Positions 1 through 8,094 of a stretch of 64,000 bases of DNA are shown here, in pieces. The translations under genes and the position numbers were made by a program. Below the pieces are notes generated by a model. It had not been told where the DNA came from. It was given only the letters and a program-made list of their open reading frames with translations, and ran no database searches. The stretch comes from Metaruminococcus_A sp050943475 (GTDB taxonomy: Bacteria > Bacillota > Clostridia > Oscillospirales > Ruminococcaceae). Numbering within the stretch: position 1 is the stretch's first letter; each line of letters opens with the position of its first letter. Where the stretch lies: assembly GCA_050943475.1 (NCBI GenBank), contig JBMNPF010000003.1:124001-188000 (forward strand). The letters run 5' to 3'.

Positions 1-128
1 GTTCAGCCGCTCCGCTCAAAAGGGATTGGTACCCGCCGCCCCCACCGCCTTGCACCAACCGGCGGCTCTCTGATGACAGACTGCACAGGACCATTGTCTT
101 TCTCACTGCGTTTTCAAGTGTTGCCACC
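1..128 (-). ncRNA. T-box leader, 5' part (truncated by window edge)
   Basis: Read leftwards on the minus strand, this RNA starts just after a strong promoter and carries stem I hallmarks of T-box leaders: AGAGAGCCGCC (plus-strand 64-74) followed by GGTTGGTGCAAGGCGG, then a TTTTGAGC stretch near 14-21 that resembles the strand beside the specifier loop of known T-boxes. By analogy with the B. subtilis glyQS leader the specifier could be ATC (isoleucine), but this is tentative. The antiterminator box (TGGNACCGCG) and the regulated gene, probably an aminoacyl-tRNA synthetase or amino-acid gene, must lie to the left of the window. Confidence 0.68.
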
Positions 129-157
129 ATTTTAGCACAGCAAAAATCCCTTGTCAA
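129..157 (-). promoter_or_regulatory. sigma-A type promoter of the T-box transcript
   Basis: On the minus strand a perfect TTGACA (-35, 152-157) is separated by 17 bases from TAAAAT (-10, 129-134). It reads leftwards into the T-box leader and out of the window. Confidence 0.75.
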
Positions 158-178
158 GCGGTTTTCGCGGGTTGGGGT

Positions 179-388
179 TTAGTCTCCGGACGGTAGTGTG
201 TCGTTGTGGCGGAAGAACAGTGAAATGCACCACAGGCCGGCAAGCGCCACCAGCGTGTAGATGATTCTGCTCACAATGGCCCCCTGCCCGCCGAAAATCC
301 ACGCCACAATGTCAAACTGGAAAATACCGATGGAACCCCAGTTGATCGCGCCGATGATAACCAGCGCCAGTGCGATTTTATCCAGCAT
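179..388 (-). CDS. DUF378 family small membrane protein
   Basis: A 69-residue protein with two predicted membrane segments (about residues 4-23 and 42-60) joined by a short loop containing FDIVAWIFGG. The opening IALALVIIGAINWG is typical of the DUF378 family, whose function is unknown. The start is supported by AAGGAG about 10 bases upstream of the ATG. It stands alone, just upstream of the promoter of the T-box transcript on the same strand. Membrane location is predicted; no function is claimed. Confidence 0.8.
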   Translation of the reverse strand: MLDKIALALVIIGAINWGSIGIFQFDIVAWIFGGQGAIVSRIIYTLVALAGLWCISLFFRHNDTLPSGD

Positions 389-536
389 ACCTTTTCGACT
401 CCTTTTTCCTCAGGACCCGCAGTCCTTCTTTCGGCGGCTGCAAACCCTGCGTTTTTGTAAAACCGGTTGCGGGATGTTTATCCAGACCTGCCTCCGGCAA
501 ATTTGAATATTCCGCAACAATAGTATGCTTCTTCCC

Positions 537-566
537 TTGTGCTTTTATACGGTTTTGTGCTAAAAT
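537..566 (+). promoter_or_regulatory. possible promoter of the NERD-domain gene
   Basis: TTGTGC (537-542) and TAAAAT (561-566) are spaced by 18 bases, 37 bases before the start codon at 604. The -35 match is partial. Confidence 0.45.
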
Positions 567-603
567 AGAACCATTCATCAGTTAAAGGAGTGTCGAAAAC
601 CGC

Positions 604-1260
604 ATGGATACGACCACCATCATTGCACTGAGCATTTCGGGCGGCATCCTCGCCATTGCCGCAATCGTCTATGCCATCGTCCGCAGAAAGAAAAATCACA
701 TCAAAAAGCTCGGCAAAAAAGGCGAAAAAAAGGTGCAGAAGGTTCTGAATAAATTCGCGCGTTTCCGTGAAGCCAAGGTCCTTCATGACATTTATCTTCC
801 GCTTTATGAAAACACCACCCAAATCGACCACATTCTCATCGCCCCGTTCGGCGTCATGGTCATTGAAACCAAGAACTGGATCGGCGAAGTCTATGGCAAT
901 CCGGCCGAAGAACAGTGGCTTCAGGTCGCCGGGGAGGATCGCAACAAACACTACAACCCGCTCATGCAGAACAAAACCCACCTGGACAACATCCGCCACA
1001 TCTTCAAAAAAGCGAACATCTACCGGGTCAGTGTCGAAGGTGCCGTCGTTTTTGCAGAGCGCAAGTGCGACCTTTACTGTCCGCGCGGCGTGCCGGTCTA
1101 TACCTTCAAACAGTTTAAAAAACTGCTCAAAAAACCCGCTTATGAAGCGGATAACAAGGTGGATGTTGAAAAGGTGGCAAACGCCATCCTCAGCCAGCAG
1201 GTTACTGACAAAAAGAAAATTGCAAACCACGTCAAAGCCATAAAAAAAATGCACGGCTAA
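604..1260 (+). CDS. membrane-anchored NERD-domain protein
   Basis: A 218-residue protein with one N-terminal membrane segment (about residues 5-26), a lysine-rich stretch, and then a NERD (nuclease-related) domain at about residues 37-150. The expected residues of this PD-(D/E)XK-like fold are visible: GKKGEKKV at the start, QIDHILI, and the VIETKNW strand carrying the E-x-K pair. NERD proteins are predicted nucleases or DNA-processing factors without a settled role. AAAGGAG lies about 13 bases before the ATG. It is a single gene with its own candidate promoter. The domain call is firm; activity is inferred. Confidence 0.82.
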   Translation: MDTTTIIALSISGGILAIAAIVYAIVRRKKNHIKKLGKKGEKKVQKVLNKFARFREAKVLHDIYLPLYENTTQIDHILIAPFGVMVIETKNWIGEVYGNPAEEQWLQVAGEDRNKHYNPLMQNKTHLDNIRHIFKKANIYRVSVEGAVVFAERKCDLYCPRGVPVYTFKQFKKLLKKPAYEADNKVDVEKVANAILSQQVTDKKKIANHVKAIKKMHG

Positions 1261-1783
1261 TGCCGCTTTGGGTTTATTGTTTCCGCAGCGGCGCGCTTTA
1301 TCCGCAGGATGGCCCCGCAAACCGTTTTCACATTTCTGCGTTGTTGTCAAGACTGGTGTTTCTGTTTCATCACCGGTTTAAAGGCCGGTGTCCTGCAAAA
1401 AAGCGGCAGAGCACTGCATAACAAAAAATCATAAATGTCATTTTAAAGCCGCGTCCTTTCAAGGGGCACTGGTGCAGCGGTTCCATTCCTTGCATATTTT
1501 CCACCTGCCCTGCAATGGCTCCGCCTTGGTCTAAACTGCATTTCTTTCAAATTTTTTTGATTCAAAGCAGAGCCCCGGTTGCTGCTTAAATGGCCGCCGT
1601 TTTGGGAACCAACGTCTTACATAAGCCTTTTTCCCGCGCTATCCCCTGCACGAACAGGCACAGCCCGATTCAGGCTATTCACTTTCAGGCCGTGCCCTAT
1701 CAAACAACCGCAGGCGGTCGGTTTGATTCCGCCGCAGCACTGGGTAAAGCTGCGGGGGCTTATCCATTTTCAGGAGGTCTATC
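1261..1783. other. intergenic stretch, no gene recognised
   Basis: About 520 bases follow the NERD gene. A hairpin CACCGG...CCGGTG lies near 1373-1392 but has no T-run. No convincing reading frame, promoter or known RNA motif was seen. The last bases hold the CAGGAGG site of the next gene. Confidence 0.5.
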
Positions 1784-2014
1784 ATGAAAAAGGTTGTCTT
1801 TGGCTCCTTCCTGGTCCTGGCAGGCGTGCTTGCGGCTGCCCTGCTTCTGGCAGGCTCTATGGGCAACGAATGGACCGTGAATGGGCAGTTTTCCGCTTTC
1901 TGGAACCTCTCCCAGTACGGTTTGATGCCCGCTTTTTACTGTTTTATCGGCATTGCTGTCCTGGGCTTCATCGTCGCCCTCATCGGATTGTTTGAAAAAA
2001 AGGAGCGCGGCTAA
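1784..2014 (+). CDS. small membrane protein of unknown function
   Basis: A 76-residue protein with two hydrophobic segments (about residues 5-25 and 49-68) and a short charged C-terminus ending EKKERG. CAGGAGG lies 8 bases before the ATG, which supports a real gene. I do not recognise the family. It precedes the aminotransferase gene by 67 bases; the gap contains a GC-rich hairpin (2024-2043) without a proper T-run, so read-through is possible. The function is unknown. Confidence 0.6.
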   Translation: MKKVVFGSFLVLAGVLAAALLLAGSMGNEWTVNGQFSAFWNLSQYGLMPAFYCFIGIAVLGFIVALIGLFEKKERG

Positions 2015-2081
2015 AAGCTCCTGCCCGCCGGCGTTCCGGCGGGAATTTCCCACCCGTATCATAAACAGGAGGAATCCCATT

Positions 2082-3272
2082 ATGGAATACACATTTTCCG
2101 ATCGCATCAAAACCATCAAAGCATCCGCCATCCGCGAAATTTTTAAATTGACCGCCGACCCGGCCGTCATTTCATTTGCAGCGGGCAACCCCTCGCCGGA
2201 CTCTTTCCCGGTGGACGCCATTGCCGAAATCACCGCGGATATCTTCAAAAACGAACCGGTGGAGGCACTTCAGTACAACATCACCGAGGGCTACCTGCCG
2301 CTGCGGAACTACCTCAAGGAGACCTTGCTCCCCAAGTTTCACAGCTATGATCCGGAGCGCGACGACGTCCTCGTCGTCACCGGCGGCCAGCAGGGCATTG
2401 ACCTCGCCTGCAAGGTGCTCTGCAACGAAGGAGACACCGTCCTGTGCGAGAACCCCAGCTTTGTCGGCGCGCTCAACGCCATCAAGGCCTACAACACCAA
2501 CCTTGTCGGCATCGACCTGGAGTCGGACGGCATCAATCTTGAACAGCTCGAACAGGCGCTCAAAACCGAGAAAAACGTAAAGCTCCTTTACATCATTCCA
2601 ACCTTCCAGAATCCGTCCGGCATTACCACTTCGCTCGAAAAACGCAAGGCGGTTTATGAACTCTGCAAACGGTATGGCGTCCTCATCCTCGAGGACAACC
2701 CCTATGGCATGCTCCGGTTTGACGGGGAGGATATCCCCACCATCAAGTCAATGGACACCGAAGGCATCGTCATCTACGACGGCAGCTTTTCCAAGGTGCT
2801 CTCGCCGGGGATGCGCATCGGCTTTATCAGCCTCCCGAAAGAGATCGCCGCCAAAATTACGGTGGCAAAACAGGTCAACGACGTCCACACCAACATTCTC
2901 GCCCAGATGATCTGCCACCGCTTCGTCACGAAATACGATTTCGACGCACACGTCGAGCGGCTGTGCGCGCTTTACCGCCAGAAATGCCACCTCATGCTCG
3001 AAACGCTTGACCGTTACTTTGACCCCCGTGTCACCTTCACCCGTCCGCAGGGCGGCCTCTTTATCTGGGGCACCCTCCCCGATGAGGTGGATATGATGCA
3101 GTTCTGCCGCGACGCAGTCGCCAAAAAGGTGGCCGTAGTCCCGGGCAGCGCCTTTCTGCCGCATGAGGAGACCATGATCTCCCATTCTTTCCGCATGAAT
3201 TTTTCCATGCCGAGCGACGAACAGATTGAAAAAGGCGTAAAAATTCTGGGCGAAATGACCCGCAGCCTCTAA
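2082..3272 (+). CDS. PLP-dependent class I/II aminotransferase
   Basis: A 396-residue fold-type I aminotransferase, probably in the 2-aminoadipate/MocR-catalytic-like subfamily, which transfers amino groups between an amino acid and a 2-oxo acid in the cytosol. The pattern is clear: SFAAGNPSPDSFP near residue 30, VTGGQQGIDL near 100, FQNPSG, EDNPYG, and SFSKVLSPGMRIG with the PLP-binding lysine. The start is set by AGGAGG 8 bases before the ATG at 2082, although the frame stays open upstream. Substrate specificity cannot be read from sequence. A short gap leads to trpS on the same strand, so co-transcription is likely. Confidence 0.88.
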   Translation: MEYTFSDRIKTIKASAIREIFKLTADPAVISFAAGNPSPDSFPVDAIAEITADIFKNEPVEALQYNITEGYLPLRNYLKETLLPKFHSYDPERDDVLVVTGGQQGIDLACKVLCNEGDTVLCENPSFVGALNAIKAYNTNLVGIDLESDGINLEQLEQALKTEKNVKLLYIIPTFQNPSGITTSLEKRKAVYELCKRYGVLILEDNPYGMLRFDGEDIPTIKSMDTEGIVIYDGSFSKVLSPGMRIGFISLPKEIAAKITVAKQVNDVHTNILAQMICHRFVTKYDFDAHVERLCALYRQKCHLMLETLDRYFDPRVTFTRPQGGLFIWGTLPDEVDMMQFCRDAVAKKVAVVPGSAFLPHEETMISHSFRMNFSMPSDEQIEKGVKILGEMTRSL

Positions 3273-3300
3273 AATCCCCATAAAGGAAGATGATTCAACC

Positions 3301-4311
3301 GTGGAACCAACAACCGAACGCAAAAAAGTAATCCTTTCGGGCATACAGCCCACCGGCGTCTTTACGCTGGGCAACTACCTGGGCGCCATCAAAAACTGGG
3401 TGACCCTTCAGGAGGAATATGACTGCGCTTATATGATAGCCGACCTGCACTCCATTACGGTGCGTCAGGAGCCGGCAAAGCTCCGCCAGCAGATTCTCTC
3501 GGCGTTTGCAACCCTGCTCGCCTGCGGGATCGACCCGGAGAAAAGCCTCATGTTCATCCAGAGCCAGGTGCACCAGCACGCCGAGCTCGCGTGGGTGCTC
3601 TCCTGCTACACCCAGTTCGGCGAGCTCTCCCGCATGACCCAGTTCAAGGATAAAAGCGCCAAGCACGCCGATAACGTCAACGCCGGGCTGTTCACCTATC
3701 CGTCCCTCATGGCGGCGGACATCTTGCTCTATCAGGCGGATCTGGTCCCGGTCGGCGTCGATCAGAAACAGCATCTTGAGCTCACCCGCGACATTGCCGC
3801 GCGGTTCAACGGCCTGTACAGCGAGACCTTTACCTTGCCGGAGCCGTATATCCCCAAGCTCGGCGCCAAAATCATGTCGCTTGCAGATCCCACCAAAAAG
3901 ATGTCCAAGTCGGATGAAAACCCCAACGGGTTTGTCACCATCCTCGACGAGCCGGACGTCATCATCCGCAAGTTCAAACGCGCCGTGACCGATTCGGACA
4001 CCGCCGTCCGTTACGCCGAAGGCAAGGATGGCATCAACAACCTCATGACCATCTACTCCATCATCACCGGCAAAACACTGGAGGAGGTCGAACGGGAATT
4101 TGACGGCAAGGGCTACGGCGACTTCAAGCTCGCCGTCGGTGAAGCGGTCAGCGATCATTTGAAGCCGGTCCGCGACGAGCACAAACGCCTCCTGGCGGAT
4201 AAGGCCTACCTGCAAAGCATCTACGCCGCGGGTGCGGAAAAGGCCGGGCGCATTGCCCAGCGCACCCTGAGTAAGGTCTACCGCAAGGTCGGCTTTGTAT
4301 CGGTGAAATAA
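3301..4311 (+). CDS. trpS: tryptophanyl-tRNA synthetase
   Basis: A class Ic synthetase of 336 residues, the usual bacterial length, that charges tRNA-Trp with tryptophan using ATP. The HIGH-like motif appears as PTGVFTLGNYLGA near residues 17-29 and the KMSKS loop as KKMSKSDENP near 200-209. AADILLYQAD and the DQKQHLEL segment are also typical. Translation starts at GTG, with AAGGAAG upstream. It lies 28 bases after the aminotransferase and is followed by a strong bidirectional terminator. Confidence 0.96.
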   Translation: MEPTTERKKVILSGIQPTGVFTLGNYLGAIKNWVTLQEEYDCAYMIADLHSITVRQEPAKLRQQILSAFATLLACGIDPEKSLMFIQSQVHQHAELAWVLSCYTQFGELSRMTQFKDKSAKHADNVNAGLFTYPSLMAADILLYQADLVPVGVDQKQHLELTRDIAARFNGLYSETFTLPEPYIPKLGAKIMSLADPTKKMSKSDENPNGFVTILDEPDVIIRKFKRAVTDSDTAVRYAEGKDGINNLMTIYSIITGKTLEEVEREFDGKGYGDFKLAVGEAVSDHLKPVRDEHKRLLADKAYLQSIYAAGAEKAGRIAQRTLSKVYRKVGFVSVK

Positions 4312-4312
4312 A

Positions 4313-4354
4313 CATAGAAAAAAGCGAGGCCGTACGGCCTCGCTTTTTTCTATG
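4313..4354. terminator. bidirectional terminator between trpS and the lipoprotein gene
   Basis: A nearly perfect inverted repeat with GCGAGGCC...GGCCTCGC at its core is flanked by A-run and T-run, so it can stop transcription from both convergent sides. It overlaps the last codons of the minus-strand gene. Confidence 0.9.
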
Positions 4355-4820
4355 CTCCGCAAATTTCCGTATATTCCAGCAAAAGGTATAAGCTGGTGTT
4401 GTCCATGTAAAGGCATGAATCTGGATCCGCATAATACGGTTTCTCATTCCAGTACAAAAGGGTTTGCCCGCCGGTCACCGCCATTGACGAAAGCACAAGC
4501 CTGTCGCCGTCCGTTTGATTCAGGCACACCGTGACCGGCGTCCCGTAATAAACCGTGCCGGAGGTATCTTCCTCATAGATTGTGAGCTCGTTTACCGCAC
4601 CCAGCATCAGCTCAATCTGCTCTTTATTCGTAATCGTAACGGATTTTGCATCGTCTGGAACATGATAATTTGTGGTGATAAACAGGCTTTCCACCTGTTC
4701 CGCCCTCAAATCTTCAAAAGGCTTCTGCGCTTCCACGCGTTGGTTTGAGCAGGCGGCAATGCTGAAAGCAAATAAACCTCCTAAAAGTATTACGATTAAA
4801 TGGTGTTGCCGAAATCGCAT
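4350..4820 (-). CDS. predicted lipoprotein of unknown function
   Basis: A 156-residue protein with a signal peptide ending in a lipobox, FSIAAC, so Cys24 should be lipidated and the protein held on the outer face of the membrane. GAGG lies about 8 bases before the ATG. No known domain was recognised in the mature part, which carries a predicted beta-rich stretch (VTITNKEQIELML, TVYYGTPVTVCL). It starts only 10 bases after the stop of the membrane-anchored protein gene, so it is very likely the third gene of the protease operon. Its G+C content is closer to the chromosome than that of its two partners. Confidence 0.72.
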   Translation of the reverse strand: MRFRQHHLIVILLGGLFAFSIAACSNQRVEAQKPFEDLRAEQVESLFITTNYHVPDDAKSVTITNKEQIELMLGAVNELTIYEEDTSGTVYYGTPVTVCLNQTDGDRLVLSSMAVTGGQTLLYWNEKPYYADPDSCLYMDNTSLYLLLEYTEICGA

Positions 4821-4830
4821 GCTTTTTACC

Positions 4831-5652
4831 TCATTTATTCATGCCTTTATGACGAATTTTATAGAAACCATATATTGACGCTATTAATATTACAAACAAA
4901 ACAGAAGCCGATAAAATTTCTATTTTGTATGACTTTGTCCCTCCTCCACCATTACCGCCATATAACGTCTCACCATTCGCAGATGTAGCAACAGCCTGTT
5001 CCTGTAAATTTTCGAGATAAGCTACCACCTCATCTTTAGTATAAATTTCAGCATGATTAAGTTTATCGATATGTATTTCATTATACGGGATAAAAACTTC
5101 ATTTTTATTTTTTACTACATAAATAAAATCAGTGTACTCTGAAAGGATGCTTATTGGAGCAATAAAATCAGGAGAAGATAAACCGTTTTGTTCTAAAATG
5201 GTCATCAGTTGGTCAGGATGAAAAGCATATCCTAAACGATTTGGATTCTCCCTTGGAATAGAAATTCCTTCTGCATAAAATTCACCGTTACTTGCCTTAC
5301 CAACTATCCCAGCTACATAAGCTGAACTTGTTTCCGCTATCGGAAAAACATAGGAATAAATCCCACTATTCTCAATAGCATATTGAAGACCATTTTGATT
5401 TATAAAATCTTTAAGAGAATCTATATCAAAATAATAGCGTTTTACTGCTGTACTAAAATCCATGGAGTAATTCGAGACCTCCCCCAAAGACTCAGCAGTA
5501 ATTTGCAGAGCTGGCTCTAGTTGAATAATTTGCTCAGTTTCTTCTGGTGTCGGTAAGTCCGTCCTATAATCATATTCATTTGCCGAAAAAACGGTAAAGC
5601 TCATACATGCTACTAACGACATAGAAAATAATACACCTACTATTTTTTTCAT
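4831..5652 (-). CDS. secreted protein with C-terminal membrane anchor, unknown family
   Basis: A 273-residue protein with an N-terminal Sec signal (cleavage likely near VFSANEYDY, residues 20-28), a soluble extracellular part of about 215 residues, a glycine-rich hinge (LYGGNGGGGT), one membrane segment (about 247-264) and a short basic tail. AAGGAGGG lies 7 bases before the ATG. The DNA is clearly more A+T-rich than its surroundings. It sits 21 bases after a papain-like protease gene and 10 bases before a lipoprotein gene. It may be a partner, substrate or inhibitor of the protease; this is inferred from position only. Confidence 0.7.
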   Translation of the reverse strand: MKKIVGVLFSMSLVACMSFTVFSANEYDYRTDLPTPEETEQIIQLEPALQITAESLGEVSNYSMDFSTAVKRYYFDIDSLKDFINQNGLQYAIENSGIYSYVFPIAETSSAYVAGIVGKASNGEFYAEGISIPRENPNRLGYAFHPDQLMTILEQNGLSSPDFIAPISILSEYTDFIYVVKNKNEVFIPYNEIHIDKLNHAEIYTKDEVVAYLENLQEQAVATSANGETLYGGNGGGGTKSYKIEILSASVLFVILIASIYGFYKIRHKGMNK

Positions 5653-5673
5653 GATATTCTCCCTCCTTTTCTG

Positions 5674-6219
5674 TTATAGTGGGGACTTATAAAAATGATC
5701 ATTATAAGGACGATTATCAGACCATTCACCAGCCACAAAATAGTCCAGCATAACCTGTTTCGTTGTACCTGTCCAAGGATCATTTAATGTTAGATAACCA
5801 CCATTAATATAGTCATCGTATCCTCTTAACACATAAACATGCCCTGTAACACCTACCGTTAACGGATACCCTTTATTGAGAGAATTTTTAATAAATGTTC
5901 CATTAAAGCCACTCGTCGCCCTTGCATATGAATATTGCCGATTCGTAATATAATTAATTGCTAATCTATGTTCCTGCTCATTTCCCCCTTCATTAACATA
6001 TCTTCCCTTTATATAGATAACAGTATTGCGAATTGTGTTGCCGTTTCCTGGTACAAGATAATCTCCGACCATTTTGGCAGCCGTAACCCAACATAATTTA
6101 GTGTCTAACTGCCTCATATTAGACACATTTAAAGTGACTGCACTTGTACCAATATAATTGAACAGTATAACTAAAAAAATACAAAGCGATGAACTAATAT
6201 ATTTTTTTGCACTTCTCAT
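5674..6219 (-). CDS. secreted papain-like (C39/C70-like) cysteine protease
   Basis: A 181-residue protein with an N-terminal hydrophobic signal (about residues 6-27) followed directly by a compact protease-like domain. Expected catalytic positions are visible: Gln37 and Cys43 in RQLDTKLCWVTAAKM, His127 in TGHVYVLRGYDD, and Asn146/Asp147 in TLNDPW. This order (Q, C, H, N/D) matches the C39-type papain-like fold. The ATG at 6219 is preferred over an in-frame GTG three codons upstream because AAAGG lies 8 bases before it. No pro-region is evident. The gene is A+T-rich and heads a three-gene operon of exported proteins, suggesting horizontal transfer. Confidence 0.72.
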   Translation of the reverse strand: MRSAKKYISSSLCIFLVILFNYIGTSAVTLNVSNMRQLDTKLCWVTAAKMVGDYLVPGNGNTIRNTVIYIKGRYVNEGGNEQEHRLAINYITNRQYSYARATSGFNGTFIKNSLNKGYPLTVGVTGHVYVLRGYDDYINGGYLTLNDPWTGTTKQVMLDYFVAGEWSDNRPYNDHFYKSPL

Positions 6220-6300
6220 TTCAATCACCTTTCTTATTTTATTTAAAAGGAAGATAAATAAGACATTGGAGCCCCCTCCTCTTAATAATTTGTTAAACTT

Positions 6301-6328
6301 ATTATAATATATTGTATAAAAAAATCAA
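6301..6328 (-). promoter_or_regulatory. promoter of the exported-protease operon
   Basis: On the minus strand TTGATT (6323-6328) and TATAAT (6301-6306) are 16 bases apart, about 80 bases before the protease start. The surrounding DNA is very A+T-rich, as in the cassette itself. Confidence 0.6.
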
Positions 6329-6359
6329 TATTTTGTTAAAAATTTTAATACAATAAAAT

Positions 6360-6385
6360 AACAGCGCTGTTTAAACAGCGCTGTT
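6360..6385 (-). terminator. terminator after the sugar transferase gene
   Basis: A perfect 10-bp inverted repeat (AACAGCGCTG...CAGCGCTGTT, loop TTTAAA) lies 8 bases after the sugar transferase stop codon. On the minus strand it is followed by ATTTTATTG. Confidence 0.75.
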
Positions 6386-6393
6386 ATTTCTTT

Positions 6394-7758
6394 TTATGCT
6401 TTACTACTTTCCCCCGCTTCGTCTCCGCCACGGTCCACCCCTTCGGTGCTGTCGGATTTAAAAAACACCTTAAAGGTCTGGAACAGCAGCTTGAAATCCA
6501 TCCAGATGGAGTAATTTTCAATGTATTCCAGGTCCATCATCAGCTTGTCTAACGGCGTGGTGTTGTACTTGCCCATAATCTGCGCAAGGCCGGTCAGCCC
6601 TGCCTTGACCTTAAGCCGGTACCGGAACTCCGGGTACTGCTTTTCAAATTCTCGTATCAGTTCCTCGCGTTCCGGACGCGGCCCTACAATGCTCATCTCC
6701 CCATGCAACACGTTCAAAAGCTGCGGCAGCTCGTCCAGCCGGAGCTTGCGCAGCACCCGGCCCACCGGCGTAATCCGGTCGTCGTCCTTTGCCGCCCACA
6801 CGCTGCCGCTCTGTTTTTCCGCATCCACAATCATGGTGCGGAATTTCAGCACCGAAAACTGTGCGCCGTTCTCGGTCACCCGCTCCTGCCGGTAAAAAAC
6901 CGGGCCTCGGTCGCACAGTTTGACCGCCAGTGCGCAGACAAGCATAAACGGGCTTGCCACCACCAGACCTATGGCCGATATCACCAAATCAAGCAGCCGT
7001 TTGACCACCCGCTGTTCGGTCGTCAAACCCGAAACATAGGAAGCATAAACCGTTTTGTCGTCGATGACAACCGCTTTGCTGTTTTTGAGGATGACGTCAA
7101 ACAGCTTTGGCACCACATAAACATTCTTCGCATATTTGTAGCAGAACTCCAGCGTTTCGCACTGTAGGTCGTTCGGCAGCCCCATGAGGAACACGGTGTG
7201 GTAGGGGTACAGGCGTTTAAACAGGTTTTCGGTTTCGTAGGGCAGCGAAAAATCCAAATCCCACTGCTTTTTGTACCGCCCAATTTTGGCGATAAACTCC
7301 TTTGCCTGTTCCTCGTCCGCATAGACAAGAATACTTTTCTCCGGGTCATTGAGCTTGAAAAACAGCCAGTTCCCAAAATACACCAGCACAATGATGAGCA
7401 TAAGCTGGATGAAAAACACAATAAACAGCATATAAAATTCGCCGATGATCTCAAACCGGATCATGACTACGAGCTCAACAAACGCCACCAGGTCGGTAAA
7501 CAGGGTCGCCAGCGCCACCGACGCAATGATGTCCTTGCTCTTTTTCACCCCCAGCGCCACCCCGCCGTAGATGCGCAGAAACAGCACCGAAGCAAGCAGG
7601 TAGGCCGCTATGGTGATAAACATGGTACGGGTTGGCAGCAAAAGCTGTGGCGCTATAATGGAAAACAAGCCGTAGAACGTGGCAAAAAGCAGCACAAACA
7701 ACACCGTTTTTACGGTGAATATGGTTGACTTTTTAAACATTCTCAGCACTTTCAGCAT
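6394..7758 (-). CDS. polyprenyl-phosphate sugar-1-phosphate transferase (exopolysaccharide initiation)
   Basis: A 454-residue membrane protein that should start assembly of an exopolysaccharide or glycan by moving a sugar-1-phosphate from a nucleotide sugar to undecaprenyl phosphate. About four or five N-terminal membrane segments and a soluble middle part are followed by a bacterial sugar transferase domain at about residues 260-440, with KRLLDLVISAIGL, YRQERV, FRTMIVDAE, RLDELPQLLNVLHGEMS and VGPRPERE. The start at 7758 is chosen because AGGGGAG precedes it; the frame stays open upstream without a ribosome site. No other capsule genes lie beside it except the YfhO-like gene. Confidence 0.88.
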   Translation of the reverse strand: MLKVLRMFKKSTIFTVKTVLFVLLFATFYGLFSIIAPQLLLPTRTMFITIAAYLLASVLFLRIYGGVALGVKKSKDIIASVALATLFTDLVAFVELVVMIRFEIIGEFYMLFIVFFIQLMLIIVLVYFGNWLFFKLNDPEKSILVYADEEQAKEFIAKIGRYKKQWDLDFSLPYETENLFKRLYPYHTVFLMGLPNDLQCETLEFCYKYAKNVYVVPKLFDVILKNSKAVVIDDKTVYASYVSGLTTEQRVVKRLLDLVISAIGLVVASPFMLVCALAVKLCDRGPVFYRQERVTENGAQFSVLKFRTMIVDAEKQSGSVWAAKDDDRITPVGRVLRKLRLDELPQLLNVLHGEMSIVGPRPEREELIREFEKQYPEFRYRLKVKAGLTGLAQIMGKYNTTPLDKLMMDLEYIENYSIWMDFKLLFQTFKVFFKSDSTEGVDRGGDEAGESSKA

Positions 7759-8094
7759 AGCGACTCCCCTATCAAAAGGATCTCCCGCTCTCTGTACCAG
7801 ACAGCATGAACATGCTCCCGGCCGCGCTCTGTCCCTCGGGCAGCTGTACACGGTTATCCTCTTGCAGCATATTTTACACAACGCCTTTCCGCTTCGCAAC
7901 TTCGCGGACCGGCAGCATATTTCCAGTTCCCCGGCAAAACGGGAAACCACTCTTCCGTATCTTGAACTAATCTAAACAAAACGGGCTTCAAACCCGCTCC
8001 CTGAATCAAAAAAGGCAAAGCGCGTTTGAATATACAAACATCCGGTGCGAAATCAGGCGCCAAGTTATCGTGATTTTTCCCAAATACTTCTATC
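7759..8094. other. intergenic DNA before the hairpin array
   Basis: This non-coding stretch holds a short hairpin (CGGG...CCCG near 7982-7996) followed on the minus strand by TTTTGTTT, a possible weak terminator for transcripts arriving from the YfhO gene. Nothing else was recognised. Confidence 0.4.

Noticed and set aside
2024..2043. Terminator between the small membrane protein and the aminotransferase gene
   Set aside because: The hairpin is strong but is followed by AATTTCCC rather than a T-run, so termination is doubtful.
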